Shown: piece by piece, positions 46,232-56,516 of the stretch
Position numbering within the stretch: position 1 is the stretch's first letter
How the letters are laid out: the number at the start of each line of letters is the position of its first letter
Notes under the pieces: generated by a model
Told to the model about the DNA's origin: nothing
Databases searched by the model: none
The model's input: only the letters and a program-made list of their open reading frames with translations
From: Lineus longissimus
Taxonomy: Eukaryota; Nemertea; Pilidiophora; Heteronemertea; Lineidae
Length of the DNA stretch: 64,000 bases
Assembly: GCF_910592395.1 (NCBI RefSeq)
Contig: NC_088322.1
Location: 2,234,001 to 2,298,000 of the forward strand
Direction of reading: 5' to 3'
Made by a program: the position numbers and the translations under genes

Positions 46232-49200
46232 AGGGACCTCCCTTTGGTTGCCATGTTTCTGATGGTCCCTTTCCTCTGCGTGAAAGTCGTTCTTCTTTGA
46301 GGTCAACCAGTCCCAAACCACGTAAAAGGTCTCCGCCTCCTGTTGTCAAAACTCGGCGTCCCATTCCGGGTCCTATCAGTAAGGCTAAAAAACTTCCATC
46401 AAAACTTGTTGGCAACTCTAACGAGTCACATATTTCTATTGAAGACAAGATCTTCACTTGTCTTTTAGACACTGGTTCTATGGTCAGCACAATTTCTGTT
46501 TCAGCGTATCAAAATCAGTTCGCTGATCTTCCCTTGCATTCCTTAGACAACCTGTTACAAGTTCGCGGTGCTAATGGTGCACGACTTCCTTACCATGGAT
46601 ACATAGAGGTTAGAGTGAAACGTCCTTTTTCTGATCGTTACTTTGACATACCTTTGCTGGTCGTTCCAGATACCACTTACAATTTCAAGGTTCCTGTTTT
46701 GGTTGGCACCAACATCCTTTCACTTTGTAATTTTGATCCTGGGTTAAGCTTGCCTAAGCCCTGGAAACTTGCGATTTCCGCTTTGGTCACTTCCCGTAAT
46801 GCTATTGTTGGAAATGTTGTGACTTTGAGTCCTGTCACTTTGCCTCCAGAAACTCAGGCCAGGGTCTCTGGTTTCTGTAGCACCCATGGTCGTCTTCTTG
46901 GTGAAACTTCGGTGATGGCTGAGGCTATTCCTGGTGCCCGATTGCCTGGTGATGTTATAATTGTACCCACCTTTCTTGGTCTTGATGGACACAAAAAGGA
47001 AAGGGTTGGTTGTTGTGTCTATAACCACAGTAGGAAAGCTGTCACGATTCCTGGACGTACTGTCCTATGTCGTCTAGTTTGGGCAGAGTCCGTGTCGGAG
47101 CGTGATCCATTAGATCCTTCTGTTTGTATTCCTTCAGATTATCAACCTTCAATTATTCAGTCTTTGAATTTGGTGAATGATAGTGTAGTCCAGGCTTCAC
47201 CTTACACTGAACATCAAAACCAGTTGCTACAAGCCATTGACTTGTCACACATTTCAGCAGATACTATTCAGTCTGACTTGCGTTCCTTGGTGATGAAGTA
47301 TTCTGATGTCTTTTCTTTATCAAACACTGATCTTGGTCGGTCCAATCTAGTCACCCATCGCATTGAGTTAAATGACACAATCCCTTTTAAACAACGTTTT
47401 CGTCGTATTCCACCTTCCATGTTTGATGAAGTGAGGTCACATCTGGACCAAATGTTGCAGGCAGGTGTCATCAGGCACTCTAAGAGTCCTTGGGCTTCCA
47501 ACATGGTCCTGGTGCGTAAAAAGGACAAGAGTCTCCGCCTATGTGTGGATTTTCGTCAGCTTAACCGCCGTACCATCCGGGACTCTTACGCCTTGCCTCG
47601 TCTCGATGAGACTCTTGATTGTTTATCTGGTGCCAAGTATTTTACCTCTCTTGATCTCCGTTGTGGATATTGGCAATGTGAACTTGATGAAAGTCATAAG
47701 GAAAGGACGGCGTTCACGGCTGGAAATCTTGGGTTTTATGAATTTAATGTTCTTCCATTTGGCTTGTGCAATGCACCCAGCACTTTTCAACGTATGATGG
47801 AGCGTTGCCTTCAGGATATTCATCTGCGTGAATGCCTTATCTATTTGGACGACATCGTCATCTTTTCAAGGTCCATAGAGGAGCATCTGGAGCGCTTACA
47901 GCATGTTTTTACCCGTTTGAGGGAGTGCGGTTTGAAACTCAAACCTTCTAAGTGCTCATTTCTTATGGAGAATATTAAATATTTGGGTCATTCTGTTTCA
48001 GCGTCTGGCATTGAGCCTGATAACGATAAGATTGAGGCCATTACCTCCTGGCCTGTTCCTCAGAGGTCAGAGGACGTTCGAAGGTTTCTTGGTTTTGCGG
48101 GGTATTATAGACGTTTCGTCAAGGGATTTTCGTCCTTAGTCCGTCCATTGAATGATCTTCTTCCTCCTACTGGCACTAAGACCAAGAAGGGAGCCAAGAA
48201 ACCTATTAGTACTCCTTTTTATTGGGGAGAGGAGCAGCAGTCGGCCTTCGACAACATGAAGTCGATTTTATCAAACTCTCCAGTTCTTGGCTTTGCTGAC
48301 TTTTCCCTCCCTTTTGAACTCCATACAGATGCGTCCTCTACGGGGCTTGGAGCTATTTTATATCAGGTTCAGGATGGTCATCGGCGTGTCATTTCTTTTG
48401 CTAGCCGTAGTCTTAACAAGGCTGAGAAGAATTATTCAGCGTATAAGCTTGAGTTTCTCGCCCTCAAATGGGCCGTTACTGAGAAATTTTATGACTATCT
48501 ATACGGTCATCGGTTCTCAGTGAAAACTGATAACAATCCTTTGACCTACGTTCTTACATCGGCCAAGTTGGATGCCACTGGGCATCGCTGGCTGGCTGAA
48601 CTCTCTTGTTTTGATTTTGATATTTCGTACGTACCTGGAACATCAAATGTCGATGCCGATAGCCTCTCTCGAATCCCTTGGGAAAAGGTTGAGTCCGAGA
48701 GTGTTCAGGCTATTTGTCAGTCATCACATGTTGATGGGTTTGTTGATTCACTTTGTCTTTCTATACCAGACTTGACTATGAATTGTGAGGATTCCCCTTG
48801 GCCTAAAGTTGATCTGCGAGCAGAGCAGCGAGCTGATGCAACTTTGAGTAGGTTAATTTCTTGGGTCGAGTCTGATAAATGTCCAAGCAAAAGTCTTTTA
48901 TCCGATGTTCAGGACAAAGACTTATCTCGTTTATGTCGCTTTTGGTCTAATCTGTCTCTTGTTGATGGTTTGCTTTGTCGCAATACTATCATCAATGACC
49001 AACCATATCAACAAATCATCGTTCCATCTGCATTTCGTTCACAAGTCATAGAAGGTTTTCATGACCATTTGGGTCATCTCGGTCGTGATCGGACGACAGA
49101 TTTTATTAAACGTAGGTTTTATTGGCCTGGTATGACTTCAGATGTCGAGCGTTATGTTCATAATTGTCTTTCTTGTATTCGGCGGAAGTCGCCTCACTTG

Positions 49201-50499
49201 CCTGAGCGTGCACCTCTGGTGAACATCACCACAACTGCACCAATGCAGTTAGTTTGCATGGACTTCTTGTCCTTGGAACCTTCTCATGGCTATGAGAATA
49301 TCTTAGTCATAACGGATCATTTTTCCAAGTATGCTCAGGCCATACCGACTAGGAGTCAAACTGCGACTACCACAGCCAGAGTGCTGTTTGATAACTATAT
49401 TGTGCATTATGGAATTCCTGAACGCCTCCATAGTGATCAAGGGCGAAATTTTGAGGGCAAGGTCATTCAGGAGTTGTGTAAGATAATGAATATTTCAAAG
49501 TCCCGAACCACTCCATACCATCCCATGGGCAACGGTTTGTGCGAAAGGTTCAACCGCACGTTGTTGAATATGCTCGGTACACTCCCTTCTCAAAGTAAAA
49601 AGGATTGGAAAAAGTTTGTCCCTAGTATGGTTCATGCTTACAACAGCTCTTGCCATGACTCTACTGGATTTTCTCCCTTTTATCTATTGTTTGGCCGCGA
49701 GCCCCGTCTCCCTGCTGATGTTACCTTTGGGACTCTTCTTTCTTCGTCTTCTTCTACCTCCAAGGTCAAGTTTGTGGATGACCTTCGTTCACGTCTTGCA
49801 GGTGCTTACTCCTTGGCTCAGAAGGAGATGGAGGCTTCTCGAGTTAGACAGAAGCGCAATTACGACCTTAGGGTGAGAGGTGCTGTCTTGCAGGTTGGCG
49901 ATAGGGTTCTGGTTCGTAGACTTGGTGATCGTGGCAAACATAAGCTTGCGAACAAGTGGGAAGATGATTTGTTCACGATTTTAGAGCAACCGAATTCGGA
50001 GATTCCTGTCTTCATTGTATCTTCCGATTCAGGGGTGAAGAAAACTCTCCACCGGAATCTGCTATTGCCAGTCTCTGGCGTGGAACTTTCCTATTCTCCA
50101 GCAGCCGAGTTGGCGGTTGATTCTCCATCAACAGTGAAACCTGTTCCTAGACCCCACAGGTCTTTGAGTAATAAGGGTGAATCTGAGGTGGATCAGCCTA
50201 CGCCGGCTTTGCCTTACACGAAGGTGGTTGAGAGTTCTGACGATGAGACTGATGACAGTTCCTTGTCTGATTCTTCTCGGTCTTCTGCCAGATCATCACC
50301 ATTGCCTGTCAGACCAGCCCGTCCTCAGCGTACAAGACGTCAGCCAGCTTGGACGACATCTGGTGATTGGGTGATGTCTGGTCAAGTGTCTGTTCCAGAT
50401 TGGCAGTTAAAAATTTCGATGCTTCGTGAGATTCTACAGGATCCAGTATTCAAGGCCAATTCAATCGCCTTGGATGCTGCGATTCGACTATTATCATAG
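46165..50499 (+). CDS. gypsy-2 Pol polyprotein
   Basis: 1444 aa. Protease LLDTGSMVS near 98, RT with YLDDIVIF near 557, RNase H HTDASSTG near 720, integrase zinc region (HLGHLGRDRT, CLSCIRRK, about 965-1010) and D,D,E core (CMDFLS near 1029, HSDQGRNFEG near 1088, GLCERFNRT near 1124). The tail is Ser/Arg-rich. No chromodomain. No stop or frameshift. Confidence 0.94.
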   Translation: MYQTPSFKTPNPGFDKLEGTRVEGPPFGCHVSDGPFPLRESRSSLRSTSPKPRKRSPPPVVKTRRPIPGPISKAKKLPSKLVGNSNESHISIEDKIFTCLLDTGSMVSTISVSAYQNQFADLPLHSLDNLLQVRGANGARLPYHGYIEVRVKRPFSDRYFDIPLLVVPDTTYNFKVPVLVGTNILSLCNFDPGLSLPKPWKLAISALVTSRNAIVGNVVTLSPVTLPPETQARVSGFCSTHGRLLGETSVMAEAIPGARLPGDVIIVPTFLGLDGHKKERVGCCVYNHSRKAVTIPGRTVLCRLVWAESVSERDPLDPSVCIPSDYQPSIIQSLNLVNDSVVQASPYTEHQNQLLQAIDLSHISADTIQSDLRSLVMKYSDVFSLSNTDLGRSNLVTHRIELNDTIPFKQRFRRIPPSMFDEVRSHLDQMLQAGVIRHSKSPWASNMVLVRKKDKSLRLCVDFRQLNRRTIRDSYALPRLDETLDCLSGAKYFTSLDLRCGYWQCELDESHKERTAFTAGNLGFYEFNVLPFGLCNAPSTFQRMMERCLQDIHLRECLIYLDDIVIFSRSIEEHLERLQHVFTRLRECGLKLKPSKCSFLMENIKYLGHSVSASGIEPDNDKIEAITSWPVPQRSEDVRRFLGFAGYYRRFVKGFSSLVRPLNDLLPPTGTKTKKGAKKPISTPFYWGEEQQSAFDNMKSILSNSPVLGFADFSLPFELHTDASSTGLGAILYQVQDGHRRVISFASRSLNKAEKNYSAYKLEFLALKWAVTEKFYDYLYGHRFSVKTDNNPLTYVLTSAKLDATGHRWLAELSCFDFDISYVPGTSNVDADSLSRIPWEKVESESVQAICQSSHVDGFVDSLCLSIPDLTMNCEDSPWPKVDLRAEQRADATLSRLISWVESDKCPSKSLLSDVQDKDLSRLCRFWSNLSLVDGLLCRNTIINDQPYQQIIVPSAFRSQVIEGFHDHLGHLGRDRTTDFIKRRFYWPGMTSDVERYVHNCLSCIRRKSPHLPERAPLVNITTTAPMQLVCMDFLSLEPSHGYENILVITDHFSKYAQAIPTRSQTATTTARVLFDNYIVHYGIPERLHSDQGRNFEGKVIQELCKIMNISKSRTTPYHPMGNGLCERFNRTLLNMLGTLPSQSKKDWKKFVPSMVHAYNSSCHDSTGFSPFYLLFGREPRLPADVTFGTLLSSSSSTSKVKFVDDLRSRLAGAYSLAQKEMEASRVRQKRNYDLRVRGAVLQVGDRVLVRRLGDRGKHKLANKWEDDLFTILEQPNSEIPVFIVSSDSGVKKTLHRNLLLPVSGVELSYSPAAELAVDSPSTVKPVPRPHRSLSNKGESEVDQPTPALPYTKVVESSDDETDDSSLSDSSRSSARSSPLPVRPARPQRTRRQPAWTTSGDWVMSGQVSVPDWQLKISMLREILQDPVFKANSIALDAAIRLLS

Positions 50500-51071
50500 C
50501 CAGATTGTGCAGTCAGTTTTATACTTCTAATAACTCATTTCATATCAGGATGATTAGTCATGCTGCGATATAATTCTGTATCCTGTATTTAAAAAAAAAA
50601 AAAATTCTGACTAGTATTTCATGATTTTGCCTTGTAAGTGGTCATTTGGTGGGTTGTGGGTCTTTGAATTAATTATAATTCATTGTATTTTTCGCTCCAG
50701 ACCACCAATTGATTTTGAGAGATAGAAGAATTTCAATATTTTCTTCTATTGATTTCCAATTTGTTCATTTCAGTACTGTGTGTGCTAAAAAGAGTACGTC
50801 GTACAGATTATGAATATCTAGTTGTTGATGTTGGTTTGTTAGGTACAATATGTGCTAATAAGAGCACGTAAATGTACGTCATATGTGCTTTAATCAGGGT
50901 TGGAACTTCTCAGCCATATTAACAATAATTGTGGTTGTAACGGAATTCCAAACTGATGCTGCTTGTCTTTGTCCGGTGTTGTCCATCATCACTTCATCCA
51001 TTTCATTCATTTTCACTGCTGCACTTAATTTCACTAAATTTCGGGAGAAATTTTCTTGTTGGGGGGAAATG
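50500..51071 (+). other. gypsy-2 3' untranslated region
   Basis: No gene; an A-run at 50591-50604, then a G-rich polypurine tract at the 3' LTR. Confidence 0.6.
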
Positions 51072-51447
51072 TGTTACCATGTATTAAGGGGTTAAAGGGT
51101 CTAGGCCTAGTTATTCTAATATAGTTATTCCTTCTAGGCCTATGGGGCTTTGTTATGTTAATCTTTCAGGGAATGTAGGCCTTTGGCACTACAGATCTGT
51201 GCCATTTACTCCCTGTCTGTCCCTGCATTTATAGTAATAGTAATATCATGGTTTTCATTTACAACAGGTTAGTGCAGTGTTGTATTATTTTGTACATTTT
51301 CATCTTTCCCCATTTTGTATCATCTAAGCCATTTACTCCCTGTCTGTCCCTGCATTTATAGTAATATCATGGTTTTCATTTACAGCAGGTGTTTGCGTGA
51401 GTAATTGATATAATACGTGCTGTGAAAGGTCATTCCTATCGGCTACA
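51072..51447 (+). repeat. 3' LTR of gypsy-2 with internal duplication
   Basis: 376 bp. A block of about 60-65 bp starting GCCATTTACTCCCTG occurs twice, with about 60 bp between the copies. Confidence 0.9.
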
Positions 51448-51711
51448 CCAGGATTAGAGAAACCATTTGATTTAAATATCATGAATTGTTGATAGGTTTG
51501 ACATTCATTTTGTGTAATTACATCAAATACATTCTTGTGTTGTTTCACATGATACTTAATGAAGGTATCTGGATATTTGAAATTAGCCATTCCAGCATCC
51601 CAGTCTTTACTGAACATCGGTGGCATTCTATTTTCATGAACTTGCATGAGGAAGAAATTGATTTTAGAATCATTGATGTAATATCCGGGATCAGCTATGT
51701 TCGGGTTGTAA
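51448..51711 (-). pseudogene. Structural-type protein, copy B (internal fragment)
   Basis: Matches about 10680-10945 of copy A, continuing the gene at 42660-43270 upstream of the gypsy-2 insertion. It ends abruptly at about 51712, so the N-terminal third is absent from B. Confidence 0.8.
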
Positions 51712-52274
51712 CTGTTGTAACTGTTGATGGTTGGATGCAAAGATTCTCTGTGTGGACGTACAATGTCCACATGTTAATGCATTATCTTAAAAACGAGATG
51801 AGGCAGCCTAATCTGGAGGCGCTTAGAAGGATGGTGGTGAGTCGGGGAATGAGCCCGGACCCACAGTGCTACAACTCCCCGTTCACCGAGATGGAGCGGA
51901 AATATCTATCAGTGTACGATGAGCTGTAATCTCAGGATTACGTGGTTAACAGGCACTACGCTCCGGCCAACCCGGCTCGAGTGGTATGCCTAATTCACTG
52001 GAGGACCATCCTCAATATTCTGTGCTGCCTGAGCCCAGAGGCAAGGGACCTGTTCCGGGGGCTACGCCTCTGCAACGTATCCCTTTAGATGTGTCGCACC
52101 AGTAATGTAAAATATTGTACATAGCGGAAAAACAATAGCAGGCGGACATTATTAGTCTGTGCTACCTGGGTTATTTTATCGTTGTTTGGTAAACAATGGA
52201 ACTAGGAGCCTACCTCCTCGCACTAGTGTTTTTTTTTTAAACGGACTTACTTGTCTTTTTAAAATTGGGAGGAG
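51712..52274 (+). pseudogene. Unidentified retroelement 3' coding fragment
   Basis: From about 51720 a GC-richer frame encodes a fragment with MHYLKNEM and ERKYLSVYDEL. One stop (51927-51929) interrupts it, and a similar-looking frame continues to about 52089. No family recognised. It precedes a G-rich tract and an LTR-like sequence, so it is probably the 3' coding end of a 5'-truncated LTR element. Confidence 0.4.
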
Positions 52275-52543
52275 TGTGGTAAGAACCGTCGCTTTGTCTC
52301 GCCCGGTCGCGCCGCCGCGGGATTGGCTGAGGTCAAATGCTAAGCAGGTGGCATCAGCCAGCCACGTGACAGGCGCGCATTATAAAAGGTCCGTTCTCTT
52401 CCCGGTTTGCCAGATGACATACAGAGACCAAGACCTGACGGCAAAGAAGACCCAAGCGGCAACTAATCGTATTTACATGTAAGTACAAGACGTGGGACAC
52501 CGCGGCACACGCACGATGTAAATCACACGAGATTTATCACACA
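52275..52543 (+). repeat. LTR-like sequence with CCAAT and TATA boxes
   Basis: Begins TGTGGTAAG directly after GGGAGGAG (polypurine-like) and ends TTATCACACA. Contains ATTGGCT (inverted CCAAT box, about 52321) and TATAAAAGG (about 52382). At 52544 B's TIR sequence resumes. Only one LTR is visible. Confidence 0.6.
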
Positions 52544-52700
52544 GTTTTGTTTTGATAGCAACCGGCAAACACTTGTTTGCTCGTTGTACAATGACAACAA
52601 TCACAACAGGAAGTTGTCATCCTTGGCAACCGATTTTCAGCGACATCTTTCATTGTAACATGTAACTAAACAACCGACGCGCATGCGCAGTAAACACGCT

Positions 52701-52769
52701 TGGCATAGGCCAGACTCGAACCCGGTCATTCTGTGTGGTAAGCATATGTTATCCCACTAGGATATGTCT
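52701..52769 (-). repeat. tRNA-like sequence inside B's right TIR
   Basis: Better preserved than 17401-17469. The anticodon arm region reads TTACCAC as a 7-nt loop between partly paired arms; the B box GGTTCGAGTC is intact. Confidence 0.7.
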
Positions 52770-52793
52770 TCAATTCAACCTGTCAGGCCGTCA

Positions 52794-53720
52794 GCGAAAT
52801 TTTTTTCTGCAGGATACTTCTGGCATAGTGTACATCTGACAGCCAATCAGAATTCAAGGCAAGCACGTGTCTTTGTTGACATCATCTTTCCACATGGCGC
52901 AATAATGTCAACAATGCCACGTGTTCTGATAATCTTGGAAAGAACAAGTTAGCAAATGGTTAGAGGAGTATATTAGCTAAAATATATTTATTTGCAGTAT
53001 CTTAACATGTATTTTCATTGTCGAGTGGACTGTATTTATTGGACTTGTCTGTTAAAGGCGCACTGTGCTCGGCAAAATAGCCGAGGTTGAATGTTTATCT
53101 GTCAACCGTGTAACTAGTTCTGCTGCATGTATATGCATAGGTGACGCCACCATTCAATTTATTTTGTTTGCTTGTCAAAATGTGTTTTATACAATGGCCC
53201 TTCAACAATGTTCAAACTACCAAAATCAACAGCAGACATCGGATACACTGTCCCTTTAATAATTATCAACATTGGCAACACTGTCAGTGTCACTGCCCCT
53301 TAAAATTTCACAAATCGCGAGACATCGGATACACTGTCCCTTTAATAATTATCAACATTGGCAACACTGTCAGTGTCACTGCCCCTTAAAATTTCACAAA
53401 TCAATGCATGCACTGCAATGTAGCGATCAGATCAGCTGATGCCTCTTTTGTACGCATAATATCATCAATTTTACAATGAATCTGTGCAATTCATTCCTAA
53501 ACACGACGACACAAACCTTGAGTTGTGCATAATTGGGGTCAGACAATGAACTATTGTCACATTCACAGTTGAAGTGGCACTCGGCATGCGACTCGGTATC
53601 GTCCATTGTATTTGCATTATCATGCATAAATAAACAGTGTGACGTCAAAGATCGCGCCAATTGTGATTGGCTGTCAGATGTACACTGTGGCAGAAGTATC
53701 CTGCAGAAAAAAATTTCGCA
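52794..53720. mobile_element. 927-bp Mutator-type MITE inside the TIR
   Basis: About 55-bp terminal inverted repeats beginning GCGAAATTTTTTTCTGCAGG. Flanked by the 9-bp duplication AGGCCGTCA (52785-52793, 53721-53729). No transposase. Internal 86-bp tandem repeat at 53234-53404. Confidence 0.88.
53234..53404 (+). repeat. 86-bp tandem repeat, two units
   Basis: Units start at 53234 and 53320 with AGACATCGGATACACTG and are nearly identical. Confidence 0.9.
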
Positions 53721-53946
53721 GGCCGTCAAGCTTGATAGATAAGAGCGCCTATTGATTATGCGCGTCACAGCTGTCATGTGATCTCTCATTCAGTGTGGCA
53801 CATGCAGGGGCATAGGGTCAATTTCTCTGCCATTTCTCAATGGATATCTGCAAATGAGGTATCCTTGGAAAGCTCTTGACCTGTACTTTCTGTTGGAATA
53901 CAGTAAGTCATGATTACATTAACCCATTGAGCTGTAGTATTCCCTA

Positions 53947-54087
53947 AGAATGATAATATTGGGGTGGCTGGTTCTTAGGGGTTTCTAGGCTAATTTGAAG
54001 CCTTTTTTGAGACCAAAGGCCTGTAAGGGCTTTGGTCAAAAGGGCTTCAAAATACCTAGGAATCCTAGCAACCCAGTATTATCATTC
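53947..54087. repeat. Terminal hairpin (B right)
   Basis: Outer arms GAATGATAATA.../...TATTATCATTC with inner GAAGCC/GGCTTC pairing. Same inward orientation as at the other ends. Confidence 0.85.
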
Positions 54088-54088
54088 T

Positions 54089-54663
54089 AAGGCTTTTTCA
54101 TCGCCTGAACAGCATTCATGAGCGGAAGCTCCAGCTTGTTGGGGGGTTATATCATTGAAGGCAAGTTGTTCGTTTAGCTGGTTACGTAAAGTGATAACAT
54201 CCTGTTCTACATTATACGCTTTCGGAAAAAGAGACCCACTCGACAGGGATAATTTTTCGACTGCATGTGCACCCGCGGCCCCCCGGCTTGCTACTCCATC
54301 CGATTCGGTTTCGGACGCAGTTTCCACGTCGTCACTGGACAAGTTCAAATCGGCTTCCTAGCTAACAGCGCCGCGTTCTTCGTTCTCATTTTCAATAGAA
54401 CACATTTTTTTGTGCGCAACGGCATTGCCTGTATCATCAATAAAACAACTATTTGCCTTTCGTTTTTTGTTCTCAGAAAGTATGTTTTCAATCTGATTCG
54501 AAGTTCTATTGAATCCATCATCAATTGCTTTAATCGCACTTTCTTCCTCGCTATCATACTCATCATTACTGCATTCTAAACTAGTTTTCATGACTTTCAC
54601 AACATCATTTGGGGCAATAGAAATACTTAAACTGGCCTCTGCTTTCAAAGGACTAGCCCATCC
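54089..54663 (-). pseudogene. Spacer between two Polintons with nearly open frame
   Basis: On the minus strand one frame is open across the whole 576 bp except for a single TAG near 54358. The translation is Ser/Glu/Asp-rich with a basic KKRK patch, like a nuclear or regulatory protein, and includes a heptad-like LRNQLNEQLA stretch. It is bounded exactly by the tips of B and C. Candidate host exon or fragment of an unknown mobile gene. Confidence 0.4.
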
Positions 54664-54831
54664 AGAATGATAATAATGGGTTGATAGGAATCCTAGGTAT
54701 TTTGAAGCCCTTTTGACCAAAGCCCTTACAGGCCTTTGGTCTCAAAAAGGCTTCAAAAATAGCTTAGAAACCCCTAAGAACCAGCCACCCCAGTATTATC
54801 ATTCTCAGGGAATACTACAGCTCAATGGGTT
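54664..54831 (+). repeat. Terminal inverted repeat of Polinton C (truncated)
   Basis: AGAAT tip at 54664, terminal hairpin 54665-54804, then only about 26 bp of the shared block (to CTCAATGGGT) before subterminal element sequence. Confidence 0.75.
54665..54804. repeat. Terminal hairpin (C)
   Basis: GAATGATAATAATGGG arm pairs with its inverted copy at the other end; apex GCCCTTACAGGC. Confidence 0.85.
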
Positions 54832-55011
54832 TTTTCCCTAAAATAAATGGCCTTTTTACTGTCTTCATTATCCAAAACTGAAGTTAAAACCAAACATAAT
54901 TATTCATCAGCTTCTGGAGTAATAAAGTATTATCCAATGAAACAATTAAATTCATGCTTTACTCAGTTGTTGGTACATTGATTGTTTTTATGGTTAGATA
55001 AATAAGTAATT
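54832..55011 (+). pseudogene. Subterminal region of C with last codons of the TM-anchored structural gene
   Basis: About 54839-54872 is the inverted match of 11474-11507. Bases of about 54938-55001 encode only the C-terminal membrane anchor (ending FMVR) of the protein seen at 10075-11437. Most of that gene is deleted in C. Confidence 0.7.
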
Positions 55012-56466
55012 ATGGCTGAAGGAGGTGAAGATTATGAAATGGATGATTACGATCCTAATTTCGATCCTGATGTGGATGATCTTCCTGATTGGAGAAAGTA
55101 TAGAATTTTTCAAGATGACGGCACAACATACAACACAGGTAATACAAATCTTACTACTGAAACTTCATTCACTACAACTCCAGAAAGAGTAAGAGGTATT
55201 GTCCCTGAATTGATGGAAAAGGAGTTAAGTTACGATGAAGTAGAGGGTAAATTTGATACAGCATTGGGAGGATCAAACTGGAAATATGACAAGAAAAAAT
55301 TGAGTTATCTTGCACCACACATTAGTTACGCTGGAAACAAACTTTACTACCATCCGAAAACAATTGATGAAGTTAGTTTGATAAAAGATAAATTAGGAAA
55401 CGAAAATTTATTTGACTATCGTAATAATGATGGATACATTAACAAGTTAATTCCTTTAACTAAGGATAATGGAAGCTTCTTTGCTGAAACAACTTTAAAG
55501 GGTAAGTTTGGTACTAATTTTGTTAATCATTTAACAGGTATGATTGAACCTGACCCACCAGTAAGGGAACCTAAATCTGCATCCACTCAAACAGACATAT
55601 TAATTAATGAGGTATACAGTTCAAACCAACCAATAGATAAACTGATAGATTCTAATGATGATGAACTTAAAACACTGGGTTTTACTGAATCTGCCTTGAG
55701 AGAACTTAGAGGGTTAAAACAGGCTGGTGATGATCTAGCTGCAGTAAAGAGGGATAAGGACATGCAAATAGAGGAATTAGAAAATCAACTTCATAATTTA
55801 ACAAGAGACTATGTAAAGTCTGTAGAAGAAGATGCTAAAGATACGGGGGAGTTGAAAAAGCAAATAGATGAACTAAATGACAAATTGAATGAGGAAATGT
55901 CAAAGGTATGGAGGTTAGACAATGACAGGGAGTCACAAACTAGAAGAATTAAACGTTTAATTGTTGATGTTCTGAAGAAACCAGATTCAACTATTTCTCT
56001 AAAGGACAGAATAAAGTTACTTTTTAAGACGTATGGTGTCACCATTAGCGCCATAATAACAGCTGTTGTAATGACATTTACAACTCTAGGTCTCAGTATC
56101 AGTAGTGCTTTAAGTGGTGCCACTAAATCTGTAAAACCAACTCCAGGACCAGAACCAACTCCAGGACCAGACCCAACTCCAGGACCTACACCAGAACCTA
56201 GTCCAGGACCAAAACCATCAATACCAGATAAAGTAAAAGAAGGTCTCAAGAAGTTTGCTGAATGGCTAAAAGAACTAGCCAAGAAATCAGCTGCAGCTTT
56301 ACCTGGAATAATAGGGTCTTTAGTTTCATTTCTCCTGAAAACAGTTGGTGCTGCTGTTGGCTTTCTAGCTGAACATCTGATCATAGCAGTTATTGCTATT
56401 GTGAGCTCCATAATCTATGGTTTAATTGGGGGTGTTAAAGCCTTAAAATCACGTAAAAGGTCTTAG
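55012..56466 (+). CDS. Coiled-coil/hinge/TM protein, copy C (intact)
   Basis: 484 aa, the only unbroken copy. Residues 1-30 are very acidic. About 220-330 is a Leu/Glu/Lys-rich coiled coil, about 345-365 a hydrophobic segment and about 375-405 a hinge of PTPGPxP-type repeats. The last about 75 residues are largely hydrophobic (GIIGSLVSFLLKTVGAAVG..., HLIIAVIAIVSSIIYGLIGG), ending KSRKRS. An anchored fibre or spike-like protein is plausible; no named family. Confidence 0.75.
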   Translation: MAEGGEDYEMDDYDPNFDPDVDDLPDWRKYRIFQDDGTTYNTGNTNLTTETSFTTTPERVRGIVPELMEKELSYDEVEGKFDTALGGSNWKYDKKKLSYLAPHISYAGNKLYYHPKTIDEVSLIKDKLGNENLFDYRNNDGYINKLIPLTKDNGSFFAETTLKGKFGTNFVNHLTGMIEPDPPVREPKSASTQTDILINEVYSSNQPIDKLIDSNDDELKTLGFTESALRELRGLKQAGDDLAAVKRDKDMQIEELENQLHNLTRDYVKSVEEDAKDTGELKKQIDELNDKLNEEMSKVWRLDNDRESQTRRIKRLIVDVLKKPDSTISLKDRIKLLFKTYGVTISAIITAVVMTFTTLGLSISSALSGATKSVKPTPGPEPTPGPDPTPGPTPEPSPGPKPSIPDKVKEGLKKFAEWLKELAKKSAAALPGIIGSLVSFLLKTVGAAVGFLAEHLIIAVIAIVSSIIYGLIGGVKALKSRKRS

Positions 56467-56516
56467 GTGACCTTCTATCAAAAACAATGTTTAAAAAAAA
56501 TAATTATCATGTAAAT

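Larger units (their letters stand above)
43271..51447 (+). mobile_element. Ty3/gypsy LTR retrotransposon gypsy-2, complete
   Basis: 5' LTR 43271-43525 (255 bp), 3' LTR 51072-51447 (376 bp), both TGTTACC...GGCTACA. Target duplication CCAG (43267-43270, 51448-51451). TGGAGGTTCCACCGAG after the 5' LTR is a primer-binding candidate, and TTGGGGGGAAATG precedes the 3' LTR. Gag and pol are open, so the element may be functional. Confidence 0.95.
52544..54088 (-). repeat. Right terminal inverted repeat of Polinton B
   Basis: Inverted copy of 17022-17613: tRNA-like sequence, CATTAACCCATTGAGCT block, terminal hairpin and the tip ATTCT. Interrupted by a 927-bp MITE. Confidence 0.75.

Noticed and set aside
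17022-54088. 6-bp target duplication for Polinton B
   Set aside because: Left flank (…CATGAC) and right flank (AAGGCT…) do not match. Either the ends come from different insertions or rearrangement has occurred, so no duplication is claimed.
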